The translations under genes and the position numbers were made by a program. Shown here piece by piece: positions 1 through 8,752 of a stretch of 64,000 nucleotides of DNA; positions within the stretch are counted from its first letter, which is position 1, and the number at the start of each line of letters is the position of its first letter. Under the pieces are notes generated by a model, which saw only the letters and a program-made list of their open reading frames with translations, had not been told where the DNA came from and ran no database searches. Origin of the DNA: Stutzerimonas kirkiae (GTDB lineage Bacteria > Pseudomonadota > Gammaproteobacteria > Pseudomonadales > Pseudomonadaceae); NCBI RefSeq assembly GCF_004327335.1, contig NZ_QJUO01000007.1, forward strand, positions 62,001 through 126,000. Reading direction: 5' to 3'.

Positions 1-357
1 ACGCCGTTGCAATGGGCGCTGGCGGATTTCATGGCGGCCTATCCGCAGCATATCGCCGAACTGCCGGATTTCTACCAGGCCAAGCGCGACCTGTTCTGCG
101 ACCTGCTGGCCGCTTCGCGCTTCACCTTCACGCGTTCGCCGGGCACTTATTTCCAGGTGGCCGATTATTCGGCGATCCGCCCCGACCTGAATGACGTGCA
201 GATGGCCGAGTGGCTGGCCCGCGAGCATGGCGTGGCGACCATTCCGGTTTCCGTGTTCTACCAGGAGGCACCGGCCGACCTGCGCCTGGTGCGTTTCTGT
301 TTTGCCAAACGGGAGGAGACGCTGCGCCAGGCAGCGCAACGACTATGCGCGATATGA
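1..357 (+). CDS. Methionine aminotransferase (YbdL-like), C-terminal part
   Basis: The frame is open from the first base, so only the last 118 codons of a fold-type I PLP aminotransferase are visible; the PLP lysine lies upstream of the window. The remaining part shows the small C-terminal domain, with the substrate-loop segment GVATIPVSVFY typical of the kynurenine/methionine aminotransferase branch (YbdL, KAT). These enzymes transaminate methionine or glutamine with 2-oxo acids such as 2-oxo-4-methylthiobutanoate. The stop overlaps the start of the following omega-amidase, and the two enzymes are a known functional pair (glutamine transaminase/omega-amidase) in methionine salvage. The exact substrate is inferred. 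Confidence 0.8.
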   Translation, partial: TPLQWALADFMAAYPQHIAELPDFYQAKRDLFCDLLAASRFTFTRSPGTYFQVADYSAIRPDLNDVQMAEWLAREHGVATIPVSVFYQEAPADLRLVRFCFAKREETLRQAAQRLCAI

Positions 358-1139
358 GCCGATTACCCGATCTCGAACTGGCGCTGATCCAGACCGACCT
401 GGTCTGGCAGGATGCCGAGGCCAACCGCCGTCGCTTCGAACCGCTGCTGGAGCAGGCGCGGGGCGCCGACCTGGTGGTGCTGCCGGAGATGTTCACCACC
501 GCCTTCTCGATGGACTCCGCCGCGTTGGCGGAACCGGAGCAGGGGCCGAGCCATGTCTGGCTGAGCGAGCAGGCGCAGCGTATCGGCGCGGTGGTCAGCG
601 GCAGCCTGATCACCCGGGCCGCCGATGGCAGCTACCGTAACCGGCTGCTGTGGGCGCGCCCCGATGGCCAGGTAGCGCACTATGACAAGCGCCACCTGTT
701 CCGTATGGCCGGCGAGCACAAGCACTACACGGCGGGCGAGCGGCAGGCGCTGTTCGAGCTCAAGGGCTGGCAGGTGCGGCCGCTGATCTGCTACGACCTG
801 CGTTTTCCGGTGTGGAGCCGCGATCCCCATGGCACCGATCTGCTGATCTACACCGCCAACTGGCCGGCGGCCCGGCGCGATGCCTGGAACCGCCTGTTGC
901 CGGCGCGGGCCATCGAGAACCTGTGCTACGTCGCCGCCGTCAACCGGGTCGGCAGCGATGGCAAGGGCTATCCCTACAGCGGCGACAGCCAGGTGCTGGA
1001 TTTCCTCGGCGACCCGCTGCTGACGGCGGGGGATGCCGATGGCGTACTCCGCGCCACCCTCAAGGCGGCCGACCTGGCCCGCTTCCGCGAGCGCTTCCCG
1101 GCCTACCAGGATGCCGATCCCTTCGTCCTGGATAACTGA
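354..1139 (+). CDS. Omega-amidase, YafV/Nit2-type carbon-nitrogen hydrolase
   Basis: 261-residue nitrilase-superfamily enzyme. The catalytic triad is visible: Glu45 in VVLPEMFTTAF, Lys112 in YDKRHLF and Cys146 in LICYDLRFP. YafV and Nit2 hydrolyse 2-oxoglutaramate and 2-oxosuccinamate, the products formed when glutamine or asparagine is used as amino donor. The chosen ATG overlaps the upstream aminotransferase stop (ATGA), showing translational coupling; an in-frame ATG at 345 is an alternative start. The context fits the glutamine transaminase/omega-amidase branch of methionine recycling. Cytosolic; no signal peptide. Confidence 0.9.
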   Translation: MSRLPDLELALIQTDLVWQDAEANRRRFEPLLEQARGADLVVLPEMFTTAFSMDSAALAEPEQGPSHVWLSEQAQRIGAVVSGSLITRAADGSYRNRLLWARPDGQVAHYDKRHLFRMAGEHKHYTAGERQALFELKGWQVRPLICYDLRFPVWSRDPHGTDLLIYTANWPAARRDAWNRLLPARAIENLCYVAAVNRVGSDGKGYPYSGDSQVLDFLGDPLLTAGDADGVLRATLKAADLARFRERFPAYQDADPFVLDN

Positions 1140-1153
1140 GCCAGCGCGATAGG

Positions 1154-1786
1154 CTACGGATGGCCGTTGGAGCGTTGCGCCAGCGTGGCAATCTGCCGGT
1201 CTTGCAAGCGGCTGAGCCAGGCCAGCGCCAGGCTTGCGCCAATCAGCGCCATCAGCATGTCCGACTGGGTGTCCCAGGGATCGCCCTGGGTGCCGAGGAA
1301 TTCGACTGCGCCTTGTCCGGCCAGTAGTGCGACCCACCATTCGAGCAGTTCGTAGAAGGCGCTGATGGCCAGCGCTACGCAGAGCGAGAGAAAGGCGAGC
1401 ATCCTGCCGTTGGCCAGGTAATTTCCGCGCACGAGTATTTCCCGGGCGATCAGCGCGGGAACGAAGCCCTGCATGAAATGCCCCAGCTTGTCGTACGGGT
1501 TGCGGCCAAGCTCGAAGAAATCCTCTACCCAAAAGCCCAGCGGGACCCGTGCATAGGTATAGGCACCACCCAGGATCAGGACCAGCGCATGGGCCGCGAT
1601 CAGGATGTAGAGCAATTGGGTAAGTGGAAAGCGGCGGTGGCTGAGGATCAGTAGCGGTGCAGCTATCAGTACGGGCGCCACCTCCAGCAGCCAGGTGGCA
1701 CGATCATAGGGGGCGATGCCGGAAAGGAGCAGGGCGAGCAGGACCGCGAGCCCGAGTGCCGGGTAGAGTATCTTCTGAGGTATCAT
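1154..1786 (-). CDS. yjdF: YjdF-like inner-membrane protein (DUF2238)
   Basis: 210 residues with about six hydrophobic segments, and the family's conserved acidic/histidine core: FFELGRNPYDKLGHFMQGF near residues 91-109, FYELLEWW in the second half and GDPWDTQSDM near the C-terminus. These match the YjdF/DUF2238 family of inner-membrane proteins, whose function is unknown. It converges on the omega-amidase gene with a 14-base gap and is not part of an obvious operon. The assignment is to the family only. Confidence 0.75.
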   Translation of the reverse strand: MIPQKILYPALGLAVLLALLLSGIAPYDRATWLLEVAPVLIAAPLLILSHRRFPLTQLLYILIAAHALVLILGGAYTYARVPLGFWVEDFFELGRNPYDKLGHFMQGFVPALIAREILVRGNYLANGRMLAFLSLCVALAISAFYELLEWWVALLAGQGAVEFLGTQGDPWDTQSDMLMALIGASLALAWLSRLQDRQIATLAQRSNGHP

Positions 1787-1909
1787 TTTTCCGCCTTATT
1801 GTTCGCTTTCGCTGTGGCCGGGGACTGGCAATGGACGAGCAAGGGGCGCCGTGCGCACCCTGCGGGCGTTCCGCTTCCAGCTTGTGGCTTCCGGCTGCGG
1901 TTACCCGTA

Positions 1910-2152
1910 AGAACCTGTTCACGATCTGCTGCGCGTCGGCCCTGTCGCATTGAAACAGGCTCGGCAAGCCGATTGCGGCTAACGCACTTCAGTGCGACCC
2001 CGGAGGGGCGAGCGCAGCGAGTCATGCTCATTTACCACTCTTGAACTCCGCTTGACTCGCTGCGCTCACCCTGCGGGCCAGCCTCCGGCTGTTACGCCCT
2101 TTGGTCGTTGCGCCTTGCGGGGCTCTGGCTCGCGAGATCGTGAACAGGTTCT
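1910..2152. repeat. MITE-like element with perfect 18-bp terminal inverted repeats (copy 1)
   Basis: Bounded by AGAACCTGTTCACGATCT at 1910-1927 and its exact reverse complement at 2135-2152, with no convincing gene inside. The left 60 bases and the segment around CTCATTTACCACT are shared with the copy at 38835-38975. This copy is about 100 bp longer and carries extra GC-rich sequence in the middle. It fills most of the gap between the yjdF-like gene and the alcohol dehydrogenase gene. It is likely a non-autonomous transposable repeat; no transposase with matching ends is in the window. Confidence 0.7.
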
Positions 2153-2169
2153 GTTGGAAGGCGCTCTTA

Positions 2170-3228
2170 TCAGGCCGCTTTCAGCGATGCCATGTCGATC
2201 ACGAAGCGGTATTTCACATCGCTCCTGAGCATGCGCTCGTAGGCTTCGTTGATGTCCTTGATATCGATCATCTCGATCTCCGAAACGATGCCGTGCTCGG
2301 CGCAGAAGTCGAGCATTTCCTGGGTTTCGGCGATGCCGCCGATCAGCGAGCCGGCCAGGCGGCGGCGCTTGAAGATCAAGCCGAAGACATCCGGAGACGG
2401 GTGGGGCGAGTCCGGGGCGCCGACCAGGGTCATGGTGCAGTCGCGCTTGAGCAGGGCGAGGAAGGCATTCAGGTCATGGGGCGCGGCGACCGTATCGAGG
2501 ATGAAGTCGAAGCTGTTCAGGTGCGTGTTCATTTCTTGCGGGTCCTTCGAAACCACCACTTCGGCGGCGCCCAGGCGCAGGGCGTCTTCGCGCTTGCCCG
2601 GGGAGGTGGTGAACAGCACCACATGGGCGCCCATGGCCTTGGCGATCTTCACCGCCATATGGCCCAGCCCGCCAAGACCGACCACGCCGACCTTCTGGCC
2701 CGGGCCGACCTTCCACTGGCGCAGCGGCGAGTAGGTGGTGATGCCGGCGCACAGCAGCGGCGCCACTGCCGCCAGGTTGCCGCTGTGGGAGATGCGCAGG
2801 ACGAATTCCTCGTCCACCACGATGCTGTCGGAATAACCGCCCAGGGTGTTCTCGCCGCCGAATACCGGGCCGTTGTAGGTGCCGGTGAAGCCGTTCTCGC
2901 AATACTGCTCCAGCCCTTCGCCACAGGACGGGCAACTGCGGCAACTGTCGACCATGCAGCCGACGCCGGCCAGGTCGCCGACCTTGAAGCCCTTCACCGC
3001 GGTGCCGACGGCGACCACGCGGCCGACTATTTCATGGCCGGGGACCGAGGGGTAAAGGGTGTTGTGCCATTCGTTGCGGGCGGTATGCAGGTCGGAGTGG
3101 CAGACGCCGCAATAGAGTATCTCGATCTGCACATCGCTGGCGCCCGGGCTGCGGCGCTGGAAGTCGTAGGGCTGGAGGGGCGAGTCCGGTGAGTGGGTGG
3201 CGTAGCCTTTGGCTTCGATCATGGTCAT
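2170..3228 (-). CDS. Zinc-dependent NADP(H) alcohol dehydrogenase/aldehyde reductase (YahK-like)
   Basis: 352-residue medium-chain dehydrogenase of the cinnamyl-alcohol-dehydrogenase branch. Catalytic-zinc residues are Cys43 (CGVCHSD) and His65-Glu66 (VPGHE). A structural-zinc cysteine cluster, CRSCPSCGEGLEQYC, follows at about residues 92-106. The nucleotide-binding turn GLGGLGH appears near residue 185. Such enzymes interconvert broad-range alcohols and aldehydes with NADP(H). I start at the ATG at 3228 (MTMIEAKGYA); the ATG at 3222 is equally possible, and the longer upstream extension is not conserved-looking. A degenerate copy of its 3' end lies at 8308-8525. Confidence 0.9.
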   Translation of the reverse strand: MTMIEAKGYATHSPDSPLQPYDFQRRSPGASDVQIEILYCGVCHSDLHTARNEWHNTLYPSVPGHEIVGRVVAVGTAVKGFKVGDLAGVGCMVDSCRSCPSCGEGLEQYCENGFTGTYNGPVFGGENTLGGYSDSIVVDEEFVLRISHSGNLAAVAPLLCAGITTYSPLRQWKVGPGQKVGVVGLGGLGHMAVKIAKAMGAHVVLFTTSPGKREDALRLGAAEVVVSKDPQEMNTHLNSFDFILDTVAAPHDLNAFLALLKRDCTMTLVGAPDSPHPSPDVFGLIFKRRRLAGSLIGGIAETQEMLDFCAEHGIVSEIEMIDIKDINEAYERMLRSDVKYRFVIDMASLKAA

Positions 3229-3299
3229 GTACTCGTCTGGCGGTGAATGGACTTCTGCTTCCACAGGGCGCCAGTCTACGCCCGATGGCTGGCTGATCC

Positions 3300-3346
3300 A
3301 GCGCTTCGATAAAAGCGCGGGAGGCTGGAAGCTGGACGAAAGGTAC
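3300..3346. repeat. Half copy of the REP-like repeat
   Basis: CGCTTCGATAAAAGCGC is followed by a GGAGGCTGGAAGCTGGACG arm. This is the left half of the hairpin seen complete at 15092, 18390, 25124 and 49281; the complementary right arm is missing. It lies 70 bases upstream of the alcohol dehydrogenase start. The rest of the 3347-3676 gap holds no gene that I can support. Confidence 0.6.
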
Positions 3347-3676
3347 GGGTTGCAGCCAGGCCGCTGTTCGCAACGACAGCGGGGGCTATTTCTCGCACAA
3401 CCCTAAAGGCCGGGCCTGTTGTGACACGAGGCTGCGTTACTCGATGGCGCATCTGGCCCACCACAAAAACGCCGGGAGTGTTTTTGTGTGTAAGCCCCAA
3501 GGGCTGAAGCGCATGGATGCGCTGAGCAAACTTCGCTCCTCGCGCCTTGCCCCGTGTAACCACAGGCGTCGGCGCGGGCGCGCCGAAACGTCAACAGACC
3601 CTGGAGGCCGTTGGAAAACTCCCACCTCCAAGCGCAGCCTGCAGTGTTTGAAGCTTGAAGCTTGAAGCTGCTTTTT

Positions 3677-6070
3677 TTACCAACTGTAGCTGACCGATCC
3701 GATCAGGCTGCGTTCGTCGCCGTAGCGGCAGGAGTTGGCGCAGTACAGGTAGCGTTGGTCGCCGAGGTTCTGGCCCTTGAGGCTCAGTTGCCAGTGTTCG
3801 TCCAGGCTATAGCTGATGCGCGCATCGAACAGTGTATAGGCCGGGATCTTGCGGTCGCTGATGCTCGGCTGGGTGTGGGTGGTGCCGTTGTAGCGGGCGC
3901 CCGCGCCCAGCGACAGGCCTGGCAGGCCGAAGGCTTCCATACGGTAGTCGAGCCAGAGCGAGGCGCTGTGGTAGGGCGTGCCCTCGACGCGCGAGCCTTC
4001 GAGCGTGGCGTTGTTGTCGTCGATGATATGGGCGTCCGTGTAGGCGTAGGCGGCGGTGATGGCCAGTGCCGGCGTCAGTTGCCCCTTGGCTTCCAGCTCC
4101 AGGCCCTTGCTGCGTTCGCGGCCGGTCTGCTCGTCGAAGTCGGCGCCGGGGATCGCGCTCAGCACGTTGCTCTGGGTCAACTGGTAGAGCGCCGCGCTGA
4201 GCATCAGCTCGCGCCCTGGCGGCTGGTAGCGGATACCGATCTCGTACTGCTCGCCCTCGGTGGGCAGGAAGGCCCTGCCGTCGCTGCCGCTGCCCGCGAT
4301 GGGCAGGAACGACTGGCTGTAGCTGACATAGGGCGCCAGGCCATTCCGGGCGAGGTAGACCAGGCCGACGCGGCCGGTGCTCTTGCTGTCGTCGGTGCCG
4401 CTGCGCGAGCCGTCGCGGTAGTTGCGGGTATCGCTGTCGGCCCAGTCGTGGCGCAGGCCGAACAGGGCGACCCAGCGCTCGTCGAGCTTGACCTGGTGCT
4501 GCAGGTAGAGGCCCAGTTGGCGGCTGTGCAGGTCCGAGCCGCGGTCGATGGCGGTGTTCACCTGGGGCAGGTTGCCGTACACCGGGTTGGCCAGGTCCAG
4601 CAGCGGTGCGTTGCCGCTGAAGCGGTGGCTGTCGTAGGTCTTGCGGTAATAGTCGAGGCCGCTCAGCAGCGAATGCTGCCAGCGGCCCTGTTCCAGGGTC
4701 CATTGCAGGTTGGTGTCGCTGGTCCAGCCGGTGGCGATGTCTTCGCGCGAGTTGTAGCTGCGGGTCAGCAACGACAGCTCGGGGCCGGTGACGCTGCTGC
4801 TGTTGAGGGTGATGTAGTCATAGTCGCTGCGGGACTCGAAGTAGCGGGCGGCATGGCGCAGTTGCAGGTTGTCGCCGAGCTGGCGCTCCAGCAGGTAGCC
4901 GAAGGTCTGCAGGGTGCCATCGTACTGGTCGTAGTCCGGCTCGCCGGGGAACAGGTCGTAGGGCACCTTGTAGCCGGGCGTGTCGCTGTAGGTGGTGATG
5001 TCGTAGCGTATCGGCGGCGTCAGGGTGGTCCGGGTACGCTGGTGGCTGGCCAGCAGCGTCAGGCGGGTGCGCTCGTCGATCTGCCAGGCGAAGGCCGGGG
5101 CGATGTATTGCTTGTCGTCGTCGATGGCATCGTACTGGCTGCCGCTGTCGCGCCACAGGGCGGTCAGGCGGTAGCTGAAGCGCCCTTCGTCGTCGAGCGG
5201 GCCGCTGTGGTCGGTGGCCAACTGACGGCGCTGGTGATTGCCGTATTCCAGTTCGATCTCGTGCAGTGGGTCCTGGCTGGGGCGCTTGCTCAGGATGTTG
5301 ACCAGGCCTCCGGGCGCGAGTTGCCCGTAGAGCACCGACGCGGCGCCCTTGAGCACTTCCACACGCTCCAGCCCGTAGGGTTCCTGGCCGCCTTCGAACT
5401 GCGTGCTCTGCAGCTTCATGCCGTCGCGTAGCACGCTGCCGGTGCGTGGGCCGATGTCGAAGCCGCGCAGCCGGTAGTCGTCGGCGACCCGGCTGTAGCC
5501 GTTCGGCTGGCTGATCAGTCCGGCGGTGTAGCCGAGCACGTCGGCCAGGCTGTCGCTGCGGCGCAGTTGCATTTCCTCGCGGGTGACGACCGAGACCGAC
5601 TGGGGCGTTTCCAGCAATGACATATCGGTCTTGCCCATGGTCGCACTGCGCCTGGCGACCAGGCTGTGGGCCGGTCCCCAGGCGTCCTGGCGGCTCCCGC
5701 CCACTTCGATATCGGACAGTTCCAGGGCCGCCTCGTCGCGCGGCCCGACGCTCAGGGTGCCGCTGGGGGTGATGTGCAGGCGCAGGGGCGAGCCGCCGAG
5801 CAGCTTGTCGATGGCCTGTTCGGCGCTGTAGCTCCCTTGCAGTGCCGGCGCGCTGAGGCCGCGGGTCAGGGGGGCGCTGAAGACGATGCCGCGGCCACTC
5901 TGGCGGGCGATGGCCGTCAGGCTGGCGTCGAGCGGGCCGGCGGGCAGGTCGAACTGGACCAGTTGCTGCCGGCTGGCTGCGGGGTTGCCGTCGTCGGCGA
6001 TGACGGGTTGCCCGCTCAGGCACAGGGCGATGGCCAGGGGCAGGGCGGTGAGATGGCGTGGTGGGCGCAT
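3677..6070 (-). CDS. TonB-dependent siderophore receptor with N-terminal signalling domain
   Basis: 797-residue outer-membrane receptor. A signal peptide covers about residues 1-25. A secretin/TonB short N-terminal domain (about 38-110) is the transducer part that contacts a FecR-type anti-sigma factor. A TonB-box-like ELSDIEV sits near residue 118. The plug domain includes VEVLKGAASVLYGQLAPGGLVN, and a beta-barrel ends in the typical aromatic C-terminus SYSW. It belongs to the ferrichrome/pyoverdine-type receptors that import ferric siderophores. The adjacent fecR/fecI-like genes on the same strand make a complete cell-surface signalling module, so expression is expected to be induced by its own ligand under iron limitation. 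The siderophore is not deducible. Confidence 0.92.
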   Translation of the reverse strand: MRPPRHLTALPLAIALCLSGQPVIADDGNPAASRQQLVQFDLPAGPLDASLTAIARQSGRGIVFSAPLTRGLSAPALQGSYSAEQAIDKLLGGSPLRLHITPSGTLSVGPRDEAALELSDIEVGGSRQDAWGPAHSLVARRSATMGKTDMSLLETPQSVSVVTREEMQLRRSDSLADVLGYTAGLISQPNGYSRVADDYRLRGFDIGPRTGSVLRDGMKLQSTQFEGGQEPYGLERVEVLKGAASVLYGQLAPGGLVNILSKRPSQDPLHEIELEYGNHQRRQLATDHSGPLDDEGRFSYRLTALWRDSGSQYDAIDDDKQYIAPAFAWQIDERTRLTLLASHQRTRTTLTPPIRYDITTYSDTPGYKVPYDLFPGEPDYDQYDGTLQTFGYLLERQLGDNLQLRHAARYFESRSDYDYITLNSSSVTGPELSLLTRSYNSREDIATGWTSDTNLQWTLEQGRWQHSLLSGLDYYRKTYDSHRFSGNAPLLDLANPVYGNLPQVNTAIDRGSDLHSRQLGLYLQHQVKLDERWVALFGLRHDWADSDTRNYRDGSRSGTDDSKSTGRVGLVYLARNGLAPYVSYSQSFLPIAGSGSDGRAFLPTEGEQYEIGIRYQPPGRELMLSAALYQLTQSNVLSAIPGADFDEQTGRERSKGLELEAKGQLTPALAITAAYAYTDAHIIDDNNATLEGSRVEGTPYHSASLWLDYRMEAFGLPGLSLGAGARYNGTTHTQPSISDRKIPAYTLFDARISYSLDEHWQLSLKGQNLGDQRYLYCANSCRYGDERSLIGSVSYSW

Positions 6071-6151
6071 GCGGCATACCTCGTATGCTGTGGTCGATGC
6101 AGGTGATGTGATGCGCCTGGGGGAAATGTTAAGAGGCGGGTGAAAATTTTT

Positions 6152-7090
6152 TCAGCGCAGGTCCACACGCGTCCACCAGCCGAAGTGGCGCTCGATCCTG
6201 ACCGGCAGGGTTTCTTCGAGCGAACGCAGTGCCTGGGCCGTGTCGTCGAGCGGGAAAATGCCGGAGACGCGCAAGGCGGCTGCCTCCCGTGAGCAGGACA
6301 GCAGGCCCCGTTGATAGGGCCGCAGGAAGTCGAGAATGTCCTCGAGCGGGCGGTCGTGCACTTCCAGGATGCCTTCCTGCCAGCGACCTTCGCCGGCATG
6401 CCGCGCGTCCAGCGGCAGGATGCCGGCGGAGGCGAGTGAAGCGCCTTGCCCGGCGGCCAGGGTCGAGGTAGTGCCATCGAGGGCCTGCAACCTCACCTGC
6501 GATTCCTGTACCCATACATGGGCGGCCGCGTCGTGCAGGCTGACGCTGAACTGCGTACCCAGGGCGCGGATTTCGCCAAAGGCGGTACGCACCAGCAGAG
6601 GGCGTTGCGGGTCACTGGCGACCTTGACGTTCAGCGCCCCCTCGCGCAGTTCCAGGAGGCGCAGTTTTTCATCGAACGCCAGCCGCAGCCGGCTGCGGGC
6701 GTTGAGCACCAGGCTGCTGCCGTCTTCCAGTTCGAAGCGGCGGCGTTCGGCGAGGCCGCTGCGCAGGTCATTGTGGCCGGGTGGCAGCATGCCGCTGCGC
6801 TGCAGCCACCAGCCTCCCGCGCCGATACCGGCAATGACCAGTGCGCCACGCAGCAGGTGGCGACGGCTGCTGCCCGCCAGGCTGAGCATCTGCTGCGAGG
6901 CTTGCGGCAGGCCGCCGAGCATCTGGTCGAGACGCTGCCGCAGGTCGTCACAGGCCTGGCGGTTGGCCGGGCTGGCATCCAGCCAGTGCTGGAAACGCCG
7001 CCGCTGTTCTTCGTTCATGCTGCCCGAGCGCTCCAGGGCCAGCCACTCGATGGCCTCGTCGACTTCCTGCGGCAGTTGCCTGGGGTTCAT
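6152..7090 (-). CDS. FecR-like anti-sigma factor
   Basis: 312 residues. The N-terminal cytoplasmic DUF4880-like segment (EAIEWLALERSG, then the W-containing FQHWLDASPANRQA) covers about residues 1-45. One membrane segment lies around 85-100, followed by the periplasmic FecR domain (RRFELEDGSSLVLNARSRL and following) and a C-terminal STN-like region. FecR proteins hold or activate the partner ECF sigma factor in response to the loaded receptor. The start overlaps the sigma-factor stop by four bases (ATGA), so the two are translationally coupled. The receptor gene lies 81 bases downstream. Confidence 0.9.
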   Translation of the reverse strand: MNPRQLPQEVDEAIEWLALERSGSMNEEQRRRFQHWLDASPANRQACDDLRQRLDQMLGGLPQASQQMLSLAGSSRRHLLRGALVIAGIGAGGWWLQRSGMLPPGHNDLRSGLAERRRFELEDGSSLVLNARSRLRLAFDEKLRLLELREGALNVKVASDPQRPLLVRTAFGEIRALGTQFSVSLHDAAAHVWVQESQVRLQALDGTTSTLAAGQGASLASAGILPLDARHAGEGRWQEGILEVHDRPLEDILDFLRPYQRGLLSCSREAAALRVSGIFPLDDTAQALRSLEETLPVRIERHFGWWTRVDLR

Positions 7091-7617
7091 TGCGGCTCCA
7101 GGGCGAGATAGCAGAGGCGCATGGCCTTGACCATGTACTGGTGCACCCTCGGCGTGGAAACGCCCAGCCGCTGGCCGATCTCCGCGTAGGTAAGGCCTTC
7201 GAGGTGGCTGTAGAGGAAGGCGCTGCGCGCACGTGGCGAGAGGCCATCGAGGATTTCATCCAGGACGATCAGCGCCTCCAGGGCTTCGGCCCGTTCTTCC
7301 GCCGCCGGCTCGTACTGCTGGGGTTGCTGGGCCAGGGTTTGCAGATAGGCACGCTCCAGGTCGCGGCGCCGCCAACTGGCGAAGACCAGCCGCTTGGCGA
7401 TGGTGGTGAGCATCGCCCGGGGTTCGCGGATGGCCTGGGGCGCGGGCAGCGCCACGACCTGGGCAAAGGTCTCCGCCGCCATGTCGGCCGCATCCTGGCG
7501 GCAACCCAGGCGGGTGCGCAGGCGCTCCAGCAACCAGCCGTGGTGGTCGCCGAACAACTGCTGCAAGACACGGTTGCGCATGGCCAGATACTGCGGGTCG
7601 GAAGGCGGGAGCGACAT
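7087..7617 (-). CDS. FecI-like ECF sigma factor
   Basis: 176-residue ECF sigma-70 factor. Region 2 covers about residues 10-85. Region 4 covers about 118-170, with LSPRARSAFLYSHLEGLTYAEIGQ leading into a helix-turn-helix ending RLGVSTPRVHQYM. It is expected to transcribe the receptor gene when signalled through FecR. A Fur-box-like sequence lies just upstream, consistent with iron repression. First gene of the fecI-fecR-receptor module. Confidence 0.9.
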   Translation of the reverse strand: MSLPPSDPQYLAMRNRVLQQLFGDHHGWLLERLRTRLGCRQDAADMAAETFAQVVALPAPQAIREPRAMLTTIAKRLVFASWRRRDLERAYLQTLAQQPQQYEPAAEERAEALEALIVLDEILDGLSPRARSAFLYSHLEGLTYAEIGQRLGVSTPRVHQYMVKAMRLCYLALEPQ

Positions 7618-7636
7618 CGGTGCGGTACTTTATGAT

Positions 7637-7655
7637 GCAAAATATTATCAATATG
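7637..7655 (-). promoter_or_regulatory. Candidate Fur box upstream of the FecI-like sigma factor
   Basis: Read on the minus strand, CATATTGATAATATTTTGC matches the 19-bp GATAATGATAATCATTATC consensus at 13 positions. It lies about 20 bases upstream of the sigma-factor start in an AT-rich island inside GC-rich DNA. Position and content fit an iron-responsive operator; binding is inferred. Confidence 0.5.
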
Positions 7656-7711
7656 ATGATTGCTGCCATTCGGTACTGCAACTGGTGCGCGAATCAGGGC
7701 GATCGTATCGT

Positions 7712-8248
7712 ATGAACGCTCACCTCCGCTCCCTGGCAGGCATATGCCTGCGGCAGGGGAAGACAGTACGGCTGGATTGGCAATAGTGTGTCTGGCTGGC
7801 TTCTGGATCGTAGAGCGTGATCTCGGGCTCATCGTTCCTGTGCGAATGCCTGGTGGCGGGACGGGGCACGCGTGAATACATCCCTGGCGGCGAAGGCCCC
7901 GTCCCGCCACCTGGCATCCGCACAGCCACTAGCGGCGGTGCCTGTGGGAAAGAGCTGGCCCTGCGAATGATTCAGGCACCGTGCCGACGGCTCTTTCCAA
8001 CGTCGCCACGGTATTTTCCGCGAGCCCGGCCAGCCCGCGACGAAACCTCAGTCGGCAGGGACGCCGACGGAGAGTGCTCCTTATTCATATGAACGGCGGG
8101 GTCATGCGTATTTCGTAGCGGGGCTGCGACAGCACGGGCACCAGGACACCGCCAGCGGCCTACGATGCAACGCACACTTGATTGCCAATCCAGTCGCAAC
8201 GAGGTGGCACACGAATTATCCGGCTTCCACGGCCATGGGCCGGGATTT
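7712..8248. repeat. Long compound repeat A: core flanked by inverted ends, with outer arms
   Basis: The core at 7772-8193 is bounded by CTGGATTGGCAA..GTGTGTCTGG on the left and ACACTTGATTGCCAATCCAG on the right. It contains a large hairpin with arms at 7840-7867 and 7896-7923, built on GCCTGGTGGCGGGACGGGGC. The same core in the same orientation occurs at 20375-20822. The outer arms (7712-7771 and 8194-8248) are present there too, but on opposite sides and reverse-complemented. No supported gene lies inside. It is the main content of the 7618-8752 gene-free stretch. Confidence 0.8.
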
Positions 8249-8307
8249 CATGGGATCGTCCTGCGCGGTGCATCTTTCTCCTTCCCTATGAGGTGAAATA
8301 CCTGCAT

Positions 8308-8525
8308 CGGGCGGCTTGCAGAGTGGCCATGTCGATCAGGAGGCGGTATTTCACCGCGCGCCTGAGCATGCCTTCATAGGCTTCGTCGATGCACTTGATA
8401 TCGGTCGCCTCGATCTCCGAGACGATGCCGTGTCCGGCGTAGAAACCGAGCATTTCCTGGGTTTAGGCGTTGCCGCCGGTCAGTGATCCGGCCAGGCGGA
8501 GGCGTTCGAAGACCAGGCCGGCGAC
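8308..8525 (-). pseudogene. Degenerate 3' fragment of an alcohol dehydrogenase gene
   Basis: On the minus strand this segment aligns without large gaps to the last ~70 codons of the dehydrogenase gene at 2170-3228. Shared stretches include those encoding KYRF-type, EIEMIDIKDINEAYE-like and RRRLAGSLIGG-like sequence. An in-frame TAA replaces a codon at about 8465, and the similarity stops abruptly near 8525, so the rest of the gene is missing. A CTCGATAAAGGCGCGG remnant of the REP-like repeat follows at about 8596, as also found upstream of the intact gene. It looks like an old duplication that decayed. Confidence 0.75.
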
Positions 8526-8752
8526 CCCTGGTGCGCACGGCGCATCCTACCCAGAACATCAGGCTTTTGGGCTGATCATGTGGCGTTGCAGTGCCTCGAT
8601 AAAGGCGCGGTTGAGCCTTCCAGGTCATGCCCGATTCCAGCGCGGAATTCCCCCGTGCTGCTGTTTCAGCATCGGGCCGCCCGAAAATCTCTTCTTTGAG
8701 CGTGCGGGGAACACTCCCGATACTCCATCGCATTGCCAACAGGAGAACCCCC

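Noticed and set aside
3662..5431. 589-codon open frame on the plus strand
   Set aside because: It is the antisense shadow of the TonB-dependent receptor gene; its Val/Ala/Gly-rich composition is that of a GC-rich reverse strand and it has no domain.
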